DNA from: an uncultured SAR86 cluster bacterium
GTDB taxonomy: Bacteria > Pseudomonadota > Gammaproteobacteria > Magnimaribacterales > D2472
Direction of reading: 5' to 3'
Assembly (NCBI GenBank): GCA_902541365.1
Contig: CACBQK010000003.1
Span: 1 to 64,000 of the forward strand
Length of the DNA stretch: 64,000 bases
Part shown: piece by piece, positions 42,472 to 50,955 of the stretch
Layout of the letters: each line of letters opens with the position of its first letter
How positions within the stretch are numbered: position 1 is the stretch's first letter
The notes under the pieces: generated by a model
What the model was told of the DNA's origin: nothing
Seen by the model: the letters and a program-made list of their open reading frames with translations, nothing else
Database searches by the model: none
Translations under genes and position numbers: made by a program

Positions 42472-43565
42472 CTGGGTACCAATTTTTTATGAGATGCCAT
42501 AGATATTATTATGCCAAATGCTATATAAAAAGAAATTAAAGATGAACCTCCTTGGCTAATTAGTGGCAAAGGCATCCCAACAACAGGTAAAAGTCCAATA
42601 ACCATTCCAATATTAATGAATAGTGTTGATATAAAAACTAGAGATAGTCCTCCAATAACAAGTCTGCAGAATCTATCTCTTGCATTTATTGATAAATAGA
42701 AGCACCTAACAAAAATAAAAAAATATAGACCTATTAATATTGTTAATCCAACCAAGCCAAATTCTTCAGCAATAACTGCAAATATAAAATCTGTCTCTGT
42801 TTCAGGAAGAAAATTCAGGTGAGATTGAGTGCCTTCCCCAAAGCCTTTCCCAAAAATACCTCCTGATCCGATGGCAATTTTTGATTGTGTGATATTCCAT
42901 GCAGATCCAAAAGGATCAAGATCTGGATTAAACAATGTCGCAATTCTTTGTCTTTGGAAAGGTTCTAAAAAGTTATTCCATAAAAACGGAAGTGAAATGA
43001 CAAAAATGGCAAGTGCAGAACCAATGAATGTCCAGCTAAGGCCAGCTAAAAATAATACATACAATCCAGAAAGAAGTATTACGATTGCAGTACCTAAATC
43101 AGGCTGGGAAGAGACAATAAGAAAAACTATAAAAATTAAAAAAATTGTTAATAATGTGTTCTTTAAGTTAATGGGTAACTTAACTCCATATAGATAGGAT
43201 GCAATAAATATTGGTAGAAAGATCTTACATAATTCTGAAGGTTGAAGTGTCACAAAACCAAAGCTTATCCATCTATTTGCACCATTAATCTCTGGTCCAA
43301 AAAAGATTGCAATAAATACTAAGATAATGCTGATAAGCAGAAAAAATCCTGAATATGAATAATAAATTTGAGGATCTGGTTGGCTAAGTACGATCATTAA
43401 GATTATGCCAAAAAAAACAAAGATTGATTGTTTAATTAAAACAGATGCATTCCCATCTGATGCGCTATAAAGAAAGAAAAGTCCTAGTATAGATAGCAGA
43501 GTAATAGAAATTATTAGATAAGGATCATAATAAATGGAAAATTTTTTAAAGTCTAAATATCTCAT
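42468..43565 (-). CDS. rodA: Rod-shape peptidoglycan glycosyltransferase RodA (SEDS)
   Basis: RodA polymerises glycan strands in the elongasome. The 365-residue protein is mostly transmembrane (about ten hydrophobic segments). It has the SEDS motifs GANRWISFGFVTLQPSELCKIFLPIF, SSQPDLGTAIVILLSGLYVLFLAGLSW with the catalytic Asp region, FGEGTQSHLNFLPETETDFIFAVIAEEFGLVG, and GLLPVVGMPLPLISQGGSSLISFYIAFGII. It overlaps mrdA by 4 bases, so the two partners are translationally coupled. Confidence 0.97.
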   Translation of the reverse strand: MRYLDFKKFSIYYDPYLIISITLLSILGLFFLYSASDGNASVLIKQSIFVFFGIILMIVLSQPDPQIYYSYSGFFLLISIILVFIAIFFGPEINGANRWISFGFVTLQPSELCKIFLPIFIASYLYGVKLPINLKNTLLTIFLIFIVFLIVSSQPDLGTAIVILLSGLYVLFLAGLSWTFIGSALAIFVISLPFLWNNFLEPFQRQRIATLFNPDLDPFGSAWNITQSKIAIGSGGIFGKGFGEGTQSHLNFLPETETDFIFAVIAEEFGLVGLTILIGLYFFIFVRCFYLSINARDRFCRLVIGGLSLVFISTLFINIGMVIGLLPVVGMPLPLISQGGSSLISFYIAFGIIISMASHKKLVPR

Positions 43566-45394
43566 TCTTGAATCAAAGAATTTAATACTGAAATTGCAAC
43601 TGGCCCAGCAACAGATCCGCCGCTTTCTCCATTTTCAACCACAACACTAACAGCATATCTAGGATTTGGCATTGGTCCAAAAGCAATAATAAGTGCATGA
43701 TCTCTTAGACTATCATCAAGTCTTGTCTCAGAATATTGTTCTCTGTTATCTCCAGATACTAATTCAGCAGTCCCTGTTTTGGCTGCGACAATATAGTTCT
43801 TTCTTTCTCTCAATCTTCTTGCTGTTCCAGTGTTCCCCTCTATTACATTAACCATAGATTCATGAAGTTTAAACCAGTCATCATTTGAGAATTTGTTGAA
43901 TTCAATGCTTTTTTCACTTTTAACTAAATCTTTTTTAAGAGACAAATCAGAAAATTTTCCTTTGTTAGCCATTATGTATGCATATTTGGCTAATTGAATT
44001 GGGGTTGAAACTAAATAACCTTGCCCAACTCCCATATTTACAGTGTCACCTTTAAACCAACCAAAGTTGTGTTTATTCATTTTCCATGACGGCTCTGGGA
44101 CAAAAACTTTATCTTCTTCAAAACAATCAATGCATGCTTTGCCACCAAAACCCAAAGAAGATAGATGTTTATTGAGTTTATTGATATCAGATCTATATGC
44201 CAAATCAAAAAAATAGGTATTTGAACTTTGGGTTATGGCTTTGAATAAATTTGTGTTGCCATGCCCTCCTTCTTTCCAATCTCTATAAATCCTTCCATCC
44301 TCTGGTAATGTAAAAAATCCTTCATCAAAGATTGAGAAATCCCAATCAATCAATCCCTCTTCGATACCATACATTGCAATAGCAGGTTTTATTGATGAGG
44401 CAGGTGGATATCTCCCTTTCAGCGCTCTGTTAAAAAATGGTTTTTCCTCACTTAATAAAAGCTCATCAAAATCTTTTTGTAAGATGCCATTTGCTAATTG
44501 ATTTGTTGGAAAAGTTGGTGAACTAAAGAGTGTAACTATTGAGCCATCTTTAATATCTATTGCTACCACTGCTCCTTTTCTATTATTGAAAGCTTTATGT
44601 GCTGCTTTATGAGAATTTAAATCAAGGCTAGTGTACAAATTATTGCCTACTTTTGGCTCTGAAGAAATCTTCTCATTCAATGTTCTTCCTCTTGCATCGA
44701 CCTCTCTAAGGTTATTACCAAATTCTCCCGTTAAAATATCCTCATAAGTGAATTCTAGGCCTGTTTTACCAATAATTAATTGATTTGTATATGTGAAGTT
44801 AATTTTCTTGTTTAAACTTCTTTTTTCATAGATCTCATCAAGCTCATCTTCATTTGGCTTTCCAACATAACCAATTGAGTGTGAGAAGATCTTAGGATAT
44901 AAATAATTACGTAAATACCTTTTCCCAACATATGCATTTTCAAACATATGACTCCTAACCAGAAATTTTGCCTTGTCTTCGTCGGAAATAGATTGCTTCA
45001 AGGTTAATTCTTTATTTAATGTCTTTGCTTTTTCAAATTCTGATAAAAATACTTTCTTATCCTCTTCATCTATTTCTAAAAAAGAAGAAAGTTTTAATAG
45101 AAAATCATCTGGATTATCAATAAAAAAAGGTTTAGTAATCAAATCAAAAGTTGGGATGTTATTTACTAAAATTTCCCCGTTTCTGTCAAAAATAATTCCT
45201 CTTAAGGGCTGAACTGATATCTCCTCATTTTTATTGTTTTCAGCCGCAATTTCGTATTCAGAATAATTTGAGATTTGTAAATTAAATATCTGATAATAAA
45301 AAGCTACTCCTAGAATGCCAAAAGCAACATAGAGAAAAATAAGTCTTTTATTAAAGCTTATCTTTTCTTTGTAGGTTTCATTTATTTCTGTCAT
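43562..45394 (-). CDS. mrdA: Penicillin-binding protein 2 (elongasome transpeptidase)
   Basis: PBP2 crosslinks the strands made by RodA. The 610-residue class B PBP has one N-terminal TM helix (LIFLYVAFGILGVAFYYQIF), a pedestal with LRGIIFDRNGEILVNNIPTFDL, and a transpeptidase domain. Its active-site motifs are SSIK (Ser333, Lys336), SSN (390-392) and KTGTAE (539-541). MNMGVGQG-type MGVGQGYLVSTPIQLA is also present. It overlaps rlmH by 4 bases upstream and rodA by 4 downstream. Confidence 0.96.
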   Translation of the reverse strand: MTEINETYKEKISFNKRLIFLYVAFGILGVAFYYQIFNLQISNYSEYEIAAENNKNEEISVQPLRGIIFDRNGEILVNNIPTFDLITKPFFIDNPDDFLLKLSSFLEIDEEDKKVFLSEFEKAKTLNKELTLKQSISDEDKAKFLVRSHMFENAYVGKRYLRNYLYPKIFSHSIGYVGKPNEDELDEIYEKRSLNKKINFTYTNQLIIGKTGLEFTYEDILTGEFGNNLREVDARGRTLNEKISSEPKVGNNLYTSLDLNSHKAAHKAFNNRKGAVVAIDIKDGSIVTLFSSPTFPTNQLANGILQKDFDELLLSEEKPFFNRALKGRYPPASSIKPAIAMYGIEEGLIDWDFSIFDEGFFTLPEDGRIYRDWKEGGHGNTNLFKAITQSSNTYFFDLAYRSDINKLNKHLSSLGFGGKACIDCFEEDKVFVPEPSWKMNKHNFGWFKGDTVNMGVGQGYLVSTPIQLAKYAYIMANKGKFSDLSLKKDLVKSEKSIEFNKFSNDDWFKLHESMVNVIEGNTGTARRLRERKNYIVAAKTGTAELVSGDNREQYSETRLDDSLRDHALIIAFGPMPNPRYAVSVVVENGESGGSVAGPVAISVLNSLIQE

Positions 45395-45855
45395 TTGTGG
45401 TAAGACTTGTTTTGTATAATTGTTATAGACCTATAGAGCTGCTCAATAAGTAAAATCTTAAATAATTTATGAGGAAAAGTTAATGCAGAAAATGAAATTA
45501 CATGATCTGATTTTGCAAGAAATGACTCACTCAACCCATAAGATCCTCCAATAATAAGGCTACAGCTTTTTCCTGAGCTTAAGAATTTTTGAGTAAGGTC
45601 CGCAAATTGTAAACTATCTAGCTGTTTACCTTTTCTATCAAAGGAAATTATTAATGAATTTGGCTTAATTCTTTTTAAGATATCTTTTTCTTCATTAATT
45701 TGAACTTCTCTTATGCTTAAGTTTCTTCCTTGAGCAGGTTTAATATTTTGTATAGTTATGTTGGCGAAAAAAGAAATCTGTTTTAAATAAAATTTTAAAG
45801 TCTCATTCTCCCATTTGGTTAGCTTGTTAGATATTGATATAACTTCTAATTTCAT
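45391..45855 (-). CDS. rlmH: 23S rRNA (pseudouridine1915-N3)-methyltransferase RlmH
   Basis: RlmH methylates the pseudouridine at 1915 that RluD makes. The 154-residue SPOUT enzyme shows LIISFDRKGKQLDSLQFADLTQKFL, the SAM-knot motif LIIGGSYGLSESFLAKSDHVISFSALTFPHKLFKILLIEQLYRSITIIQNKSYHK, and the usual 'nd.YHk' ending (here NKSYHK). It lies between rsfS and mrdA with 4-base overlaps on both sides, the conserved ybeB-ybeA-mrdA order. Confidence 0.96.
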   Translation of the reverse strand: MKLEVISISNKLTKWENETLKFYLKQISFFANITIQNIKPAQGRNLSIREVQINEEKDILKRIKPNSLIISFDRKGKQLDSLQFADLTQKFLSSGKSCSLIIGGSYGLSESFLAKSDHVISFSALTFPHKLFKILLIEQLYRSITIIQNKSYHK

Positions 45856-46199
45856 AAATTAGAATTTAAAGTGGCGTCCTCATACCCCCATAGTGTTTCT
45901 AAATCATAGTAAACGCGAGTCTCATTATTCATTATATTTATTACTAGGTCTTCACAATCAATTAAGATCCAGTCTGAAGTATCCTGTCCCTCAACTCCTA
46001 GAACTAAAATATTATTACTTTTAAGATCTTCAACAACTCTATCTGATAGTGCTTTTGCATGCCTTGATGAAGTGGCTGATGCAATAATCATTTCATCTGC
46101 AAAGGAAGAAATCTTCTTCAAATCGATGCATACAATGTCTTTAGCTTTTAATTCCTCAAGGGAGTTTATGCAGAGTTTTTTTAATGAAGTTTTTGCCAA
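45852..46199 (-). CDS. rsfS: Ribosomal silencing factor RsfS
   Basis: RsfS binds L14 and blocks subunit joining in starvation. The 115-residue protein has ELKAKDIVCIDLKKISSFADEMIIASATSSRHAKALSDRVVEDL and the ending DTSDWILIDCEDLVINIMNNETRVYYDLETLW, which is the family signature ('WvllD.gdvvvHif....R.fY.Le.lW'), with Asn-Ile where His-Ile/Val is usual. It is the first gene of the same-strand run to dacA. nadD, its common upstream neighbour, is absent; a divergent membrane protein lies there instead. Confidence 0.94.
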   Translation of the reverse strand: MAKTSLKKLCINSLEELKAKDIVCIDLKKISSFADEMIIASATSSRHAKALSDRVVEDLKSNNILVLGVEGQDTSDWILIDCEDLVINIMNNETRVYYDLETLWGYEDATLNSNL

Positions 46200-46260
46200 G
46201 TTGTTTTTGCTTTTAATCCATTAAGTATATGATAAAAAAAGATATTATTATTAATTAATT

Positions 46261-46674
46261 ATGCAAAAATATTTGTCGGAAAATCTTGTTGATATATTCT
46301 TCCTTCTTGGAATCAGCTCAATAGTAATTTTAGTAATAAGCGTTTTTTCAATAGGCTTCTTTATAAAAAGAATACCACATGACTATTTTTTAGATGATAA
46401 GAGAGGTATATCTGAATACAAGAATAATAATCCTATTTTTTGGATAATTTCATTAGCATTAAAGAATATCATTGGTTATTGCTTGATTATGGGTGGCATT
46501 TTAATGCTTGTGCTTCCTGGCCAAGGATTGCTGACGATTTTGGTTGGACTTATGTTAAGTGACTATCCAGGAAAATTTAAGTTGGAAAAAAGAATTATTA
46601 AAACAAACTTGGTTTTAAAAACAATAAATTGGTACAGAACCAAATCAAATATACCACCAATAATCTTCAAATAA
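46261..46674 (+). CDS. PGPGW-type small membrane protein
   Basis: This 137-residue protein has a hydrophobic N-terminal helix (DIFFLLGISSIVILVISVFSIGFFI), a loop, and then a second hydrophobic block LIMGGILMLVLPGQGLLTILVGLMLSDYPGK. That block is close to the PGPGW motif family ('lpGPGwltillGl.ll..eyp...rl'), here with GQG for GPGW. The C-terminal LEKRIIKTNLVLKTINWYRTKSNIPPI fits the family's cytoplasmic tail. Function is unknown. It is divergent from rsfS across 61 bases. Confidence 0.68.
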   Translation: MQKYLSENLVDIFFLLGISSIVILVISVFSIGFFIKRIPHDYFLDDKRGISEYKNNNPIFWIISLALKNIIGYCLIMGGILMLVLPGQGLLTILVGLMLSDYPGKFKLEKRIIKTNLVLKTINWYRTKSNIPPIIFK

Positions 46675-46751
46675 TTCTTTTATTAGAGCTCTCTCAAGGT
46701 GTATTATTCGACTTATTAATATATAAAGATTTTATCGGTGGAGGAGTAAAG

Positions 46752-47756
46752 ATGTCAGTAAAAAATACGAAATGGGTTTTAAAAGAGAGGCCTGAAGGTC
46801 TTGTTAAGAATGAAAATTTTAAGCTTATAAAAGAAGAACTAAGAGATATTCAGGATGGAGAAATTCTTATAGAAAATCAATATTTATCTTTTGATCCAAC
46901 ACAAAGAATGTGGTTAACAGATTTACCTGGATATCTTCCTCCGGTTCAAATTGATGAAGTTGTAAGATCAGGTGGAATTGGAAAGATTGTTGAATCAAAA
47001 AATGAGAATTTTTCCGAAGGCGATTTAGTAAGTGGCATGGTTGGGTGGCAGACCCATCACATTCCCTCAGAAAATGACTTAAAGACAATGCGCAAAGTAC
47101 CCGACGTACTGCCCATACCTACTATGTTAAATATCTTTGGATCAACAGGAATTACTGCCTACTTTGGCCTGCTGGATGTTGGCAATCCTCAACCAGGTGA
47201 GACTGTTGTTGTCTCTGGAGCAGCTGGAGCCACGGGAGCAATGGTTTGTCAGATTGCAAAAATTAAAGGGTGTCATGTAATTGGAATAGCTGGTGGTGAT
47301 GAAAAATGTTCATGGTTAAAAGAGTGCGGAGTAGATGATGTAATTGATTATAAAAATTCCAATGTTGCAGAAGAGTTAACTAAGCTAGCTAAAGATGGAA
47401 TAGATATTTATTTTGATAATGTAGGCGGACCTATTTTGGAGTCAGTGCTTTTTTTAATTAATATAAATGCAAGAATTATTTGTTGTGGCAGTATCTCAAA
47501 TTACACAGGAGAGCAAATGCCTGTGGGGCCAAGAAATCTAACTATGCTTATTGTAAGAAGAGCTAAAATGCAGGGGTTTTTGGTTTTGGATTACTATGGC
47601 CGAGCTAGTGAGGCAATTGATGATATCTCTAAATGGGCGATGGAAGGAAAAATCAAACATCGAGAGGATATCCAAAAAGGTATTGAGAACTGTCCTGAAA
47701 CACTAAATAGATTATTCACAGGGCAAAATCAAGGAAAACAAATGCTGAAGATCTAG
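46752..47756 (+). CDS. NADP-dependent medium-chain oxidoreductase (CurA/leukotriene-B4-dehydrogenase-like, zinc-free MDR)
   Basis: This 334-residue enzyme belongs to the zinc-free MDR group that reduces 2-alkenals or alkenones. It has WVLKERPEGLVKNENFKL at the start ('..l..rP.G.p....F.l'), LSFDPTQRMWLTD ('yls.DPymRgrm.d'), the Rossmann motif VVVSGAAGATGAMVCQIAKIKGCHVIGIAGGDEKC, IDIYFDNVGGPILE, and the ending PETLNRLFTGQNQGKQML. The ORF track begins 41 codons earlier, inside the preceding gene. I chose the ATG at 46752 because GGAGGAG lies 8 bases ahead of it and the protein begins normally there. The preferred substrate is not evident. Confidence 0.88.
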   Translation: MSVKNTKWVLKERPEGLVKNENFKLIKEELRDIQDGEILIENQYLSFDPTQRMWLTDLPGYLPPVQIDEVVRSGGIGKIVESKNENFSEGDLVSGMVGWQTHHIPSENDLKTMRKVPDVLPIPTMLNIFGSTGITAYFGLLDVGNPQPGETVVVSGAAGATGAMVCQIAKIKGCHVIGIAGGDEKCSWLKECGVDDVIDYKNSNVAEELTKLAKDGIDIYFDNVGGPILESVLFLININARIICCGSISNYTGEQMPVGPRNLTMLIVRRAKMQGFLVLDYYGRASEAIDDISKWAMEGKIKHREDIQKGIENCPETLNRLFTGQNQGKQMLKI

Positions 47757-48347
47757 TTAGGTTTTTCTTATTGATTCAAGAATCTTCGATAGTATTTTAA
47801 ATCTTTGATCAGCATCAAATGCTGTAAGTAGCGTTTGCTTTTCATCTGGTGTTAGTGGAATTAAATTTCCTAAGTGATAAGAGACTGAGTCAGCAGAGTC
47901 TAAATCAATATCAAGTTGCAATGTTTTAATTTCTGGGTGTTCTTTAAGTTTGACTAAAACCTCAATCAGATCTGGATACTTCGCTAAGAGAGATTGGTCG
48001 TCAACTTCAGGTTCAGTTAATGGTAGAACCTCACCAAGATAAGACTTATCTTCTAGCTGAATTATATTATTTAGAGAAACTTTTGATTCAGCTTTAACTG
48101 TTATTCCTAACAATCCATTCGGTAAATTGTTGAAGTCAACAATCTGTACTGATGTTCCAACCTTCTCAATACCAAAGTCAAAATCATCAAATCTATCTGA
48201 TTTATAGGAAATCACAAAATTTGAAGCATTGGACATGCACTGTTTCACCATATTTAAATAGCGGGGTTCAAAGATTTGCAAACCCTGAATTGTTCCTGGG
48301 AGAACAACTAATTTTAAAGGAAAGATTGGTAAGTTAATTGGCTTCAA
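47757..48347 (-). CDS. LON peptidase substrate-binding domain protein (no protease domain)
   Basis: The 196-residue protein starts NLPIFPLKLVVLPGTIQGLQIFEPRYLNMVKQCM, the N-terminal substrate-recognition (LON_N/PUA-like) domain, with GTSVQIVDFNNLPNGLLGITVKAESKVSL further on. No AAA+ or Ser-Lys protease part follows. Such free-standing proteins are common in gammaproteobacteria and their role is unclear, possibly as an adaptor. It overlaps the mpl end by 14 bases and meets the convergent oxidoreductase with no gap. Confidence 0.88.
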   Translation of the reverse strand: MKPINLPIFPLKLVVLPGTIQGLQIFEPRYLNMVKQCMSNASNFVISYKSDRFDDFDFGIEKVGTSVQIVDFNNLPNGLLGITVKAESKVSLNNIIQLEDKSYLGEVLPLTEPEVDDQSLLAKYPDLIEVLVKLKEHPEIKTLQLDIDLDSADSVSYHLGNLIPLTPDEKQTLLTAFDADQRFKILSKILESIRKT

Positions 48348-49644
48348 TGATGTCTCTTAAAGGTTCATAGATATTTCTACTATTTTTATTGGTCATTATT
48401 AAAATGATATCAAAATGTGAATAATTTTTTGAGACCGATTTAATCAAATCATCATGAGAATTATAAATATTCCCCTTTTTATTTTTAAGAATTGATTTAT
48501 GATCCAGCCATAGAATATCTCTTTCTAAAGTATCAATAGAAAATAGTTCTTCTCCATGAAAACCTTCCGACATTGTGTTAGATCCAAGCTCAATAATATT
48601 TAGTATATTTTTTCCGTTATATTTTTCTTGAACTGCTTGAATAGTAGATTTTATAGCTGTTGGATGATGCGCAAAGTCGTCTAATATTGTTATTCCATTA
48701 AAAGTCCCCTTCTCTTCAAGTCTGCGAAGTACACCACTAAAATCTTTTAGCCCGTTATGAGCGACATTAAGATTTATTCCATAAGATGCAGCAGAAATGA
48801 TTGCTGCAGCTGCATTAAGGTTGTTATGAGAACCATAAAAAGGTAAATCGTTTACACAGACTGACCTCCCATCAAATTTAATCATTGAAGAAGACGAATC
48901 AAAGCTAGCCCTGCTGGCATTTCCATTAATTTCAATAATATCTGCCCAGCAACCCTCATTGATAACATCTAATGCATTTTTATCATGGTTAAATAGAATT
49001 ATTTTTCCGCTACTCGGTATAATTTTTAATAAGTGATGGAATTGTTTTTTTATCTCATCTAAATCATTAAAAATATCTGCATGATCAAACTCAATATTGT
49101 TTATCAAAAGAATATTTGGAGAGTAATGTATAAATTTTGATCTCTTATCAAAAAATGCAGAATCATATTCATCTGCCTCAATTACGAAGATTTCATCACT
49201 ACCTATTTTTGCAGAGAATGTAAAATCAGGTGATATGCCTCCTATGAGATAACCTATATCTTTACCCAAAGACTGAAATATCTTTGCAATCATGAAGGAT
49301 GTTGTCGTTTTTCCATGAGTTCCGGAGACAGCTATCACAAATCTATCTTTGATAATTTCACCAAGCATCTCGGGTCCAGATTTATAAGGGAGGTTTTTAT
49401 TTAAAATTTCTTCCACGCATTTATTTCCTCTAGAAAGTGCATTTCCAATTACGTATAGATCAGCTTCAGGCATTGAAGATGGCTCAAATCCCTTTGTTAG
49501 TTCGATATCTAATTCTCTTAGTTGATCTGACATTGGAGGATAAAAATTATTATCTGATCCAGTAACCTTATGATCGGACTCAATTAAAATTCGAGCCAAT
49601 CCTCCCATAAATGTTCCGCAGATTCCTAGGATATGAATTTTCAT
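48334..49644 (-). CDS. mpl: UDP-N-acetylmuramate:L-alanyl-gamma-D-glutamyl-meso-diaminopimelate ligase
   Basis: Mpl recycles the murein tripeptide by joining it to UDP-MurNAc. It resembles MurC: MKIHILGICGTFMGGLARIL at the start, the ATP loop AVSGTHGKTTTSFMIAKI, FVIEADEYDSAFFDKRSKFIHY, INNIEFDHADIF, GSHNNLNAAAAIISA, and GTFNGITILDDFAHHPTAIKSTI. The GICGTFMGG (not GIGGxGM) and the 'ADEYDSAFFDKRSKF' stretch separate Mpl from MurC. Its 436 residues are normal. It fits with the lytic transglycosylase MltB in this window, which produces the recycled material. Confidence 0.95.
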   Translation of the reverse strand: MKIHILGICGTFMGGLARILIESDHKVTGSDNNFYPPMSDQLRELDIELTKGFEPSSMPEADLYVIGNALSRGNKCVEEILNKNLPYKSGPEMLGEIIKDRFVIAVSGTHGKTTTSFMIAKIFQSLGKDIGYLIGGISPDFTFSAKIGSDEIFVIEADEYDSAFFDKRSKFIHYSPNILLINNIEFDHADIFNDLDEIKKQFHHLLKIIPSSGKIILFNHDKNALDVINEGCWADIIEINGNASRASFDSSSSMIKFDGRSVCVNDLPFYGSHNNLNAAAAIISAASYGINLNVAHNGLKDFSGVLRRLEEKGTFNGITILDDFAHHPTAIKSTIQAVQEKYNGKNILNIIELGSNTMSEGFHGEELFSIDTLERDILWLDHKSILKNKKGNIYNSHDDLIKSVSKNYSHFDIILIMTNKNSRNIYEPLRDIIEAN

Positions 49645-49701
49645 AAATACTTTTAATAATTAGAACATTTTTGCTAGCATAGTTAAATCTTTACTTAAGC
49701 T

Positions 49702-50955
49702 ATGAAAAAAAATGCTTTTTATGCTCAATCAGGTGGTGTAACTTCTGTCATTAATGCTACTGCTGCTGCAGTAATTCAGGAAGCAAAGAAATTTCCAAAT
49801 CAAATAAATAAAGTTTATGCAGGGCAAAATGGAATACTTGGAGCACTTCGAGAGAATCTAATTGATACCTCTAAAGAATCAAAAAAACTAATTCAATCCT
49901 TATATTACAGGCCAGGTGGTGTATTTGGATCATGCAGATATAAACTTAAAAGCTTAGGTGAAAATGCAAAAGAGTATAAAAGGCTCATAGAGGTTTTTAA
50001 AGCTCATGATATTGGTTACTTTTTTTACAATGGTGGGAATGATTCTGCAGATACTGCATATAAAGTATCTCAGATAAGTGAAAGTCTTGGCTATGATTTA
50101 ACCTGTATTGCAATACCTAAAACAGTTGATAATGATTTAGCTGTTACAGATACATGTCCAGGATTTGGGTCAGTTGCAAAATATGTTGCGATATCGACTC
50201 AAGAAGCAAGTCTTGATGTTCAATCGATGATGGAGAGTTCTACAAAAGTCTTCATTCTAGAGGTAATGGGGAGACATGCTGGGTGGATTGCTGGGTCTTC
50301 AGCTCTTGCCAAACAAGATAACTCTGATGCTCCTCACATAATTCTTCTTCCAGAAATTACTTTTAATCAAACTGCTTTTTTAAAAAAAGTAAAAGAGACT
50401 GTAAACAAATTAGGTTACTGTGTTGTTGTAGCTTCAGAGGGAATAAAAAATAATAAAAATAAGTTTCTTGCTGAAGCTGATACAAAAGATGCTTTTGGCC
50501 ATGCTCAACTTGGTGGAGTTGCTCCTTTTTTAGCAAATCTTATCTCTCAAAAATTAAAACTTAAAAATCATTGGGCGGTGGCTGATTATCTTCAAAGAAG
50601 TGCGAGACATATTTCTTCAAAAGTTGATTTAGAACATGCTGAAGCGGTTGGAAGACATGCCATTAAATATGCAGTTAAGGGTATGAATGGTGTCATGCCA
50701 GTAATAAAAAGAAAAAAGACTTTGAAATATTCTTGGGAAATAGTTCCTGCGAAGCTCTCTAAAATAGCAAATGTAGAAAAAAAACTACCAAAAAGCTTTA
50801 TTACAAAAGATGGCTTTGGCATAACTAAGAAAGGTATAGATTATTTTAGTCCTTTAGTTCAAGGTGAAGGGCCAGTAGATTATAAGAATGGTCTTCCAAA
50901 GCTAGAAAAACCAAAACTAATTCTTGCTAAGAAAAAACTACCTAATTGGAAGTAG
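49702..50955 (+). CDS. pfp: 6-phosphofructokinase, probably pyrophosphate-dependent
   Basis: This 417-residue phosphofructokinase has [15 protein letters not shown] at the start, [10 protein letters not shown] (111-120) and the IPKTVDNDL segment (138-146), followed by [19 protein letters not shown] and [11 protein letters not shown]. In ATP enzymes the second Gly of GGDGS admits ATP; an Asp there (here GGNDS) and Lys in PKTVDND mark the pyrophosphate type. PPi use makes the step reversible and saves ATP. No other glycolytic gene is nearby. Its last 14 bases overlap convergent parC. Confidence 0.88.
   Translation: MKKNAFYAQSGGVTSVINATAAAVIQEAKKFPNQINKVYAGQNGILGALRENLIDTSKESKKLIQSLYYRPGGVFGSCRYKLKSLGENAKEYKRLIEVFKAHDIGYFFYNGGNDSADTAYKVSQISESLGYDLTCIAIPKTVDNDLAVTDTCPGFGSVAKYVAISTQEASLDVQSMMESSTKVFILEVMGRHAGWIAGSSALAKQDNSDAPHIILLPEITFNQTAFLKKVKETVNKLGYCVVVASEGIKNNKNKFLAEADTKDAFGHAQLGGVAPFLANLISQKLKLKNHWAVADYLQRSARHISSKVDLEHAEAVGRHAIKYAVKGMNGVMPVIKRKKTLKYSWEIVPAKLSKIANVEKKLPKSFITKDGFGITKKGIDYFSPLVQGEGPVDYKNGLPKLEKPKLILAKKKLPNWK

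Noticed and set aside
46629-46751. Longer start of the MDR oxidoreductase
   Set aside because: It overlaps the PGPGW gene, while a strong GGAGGAG precedes the ATG at 46752.
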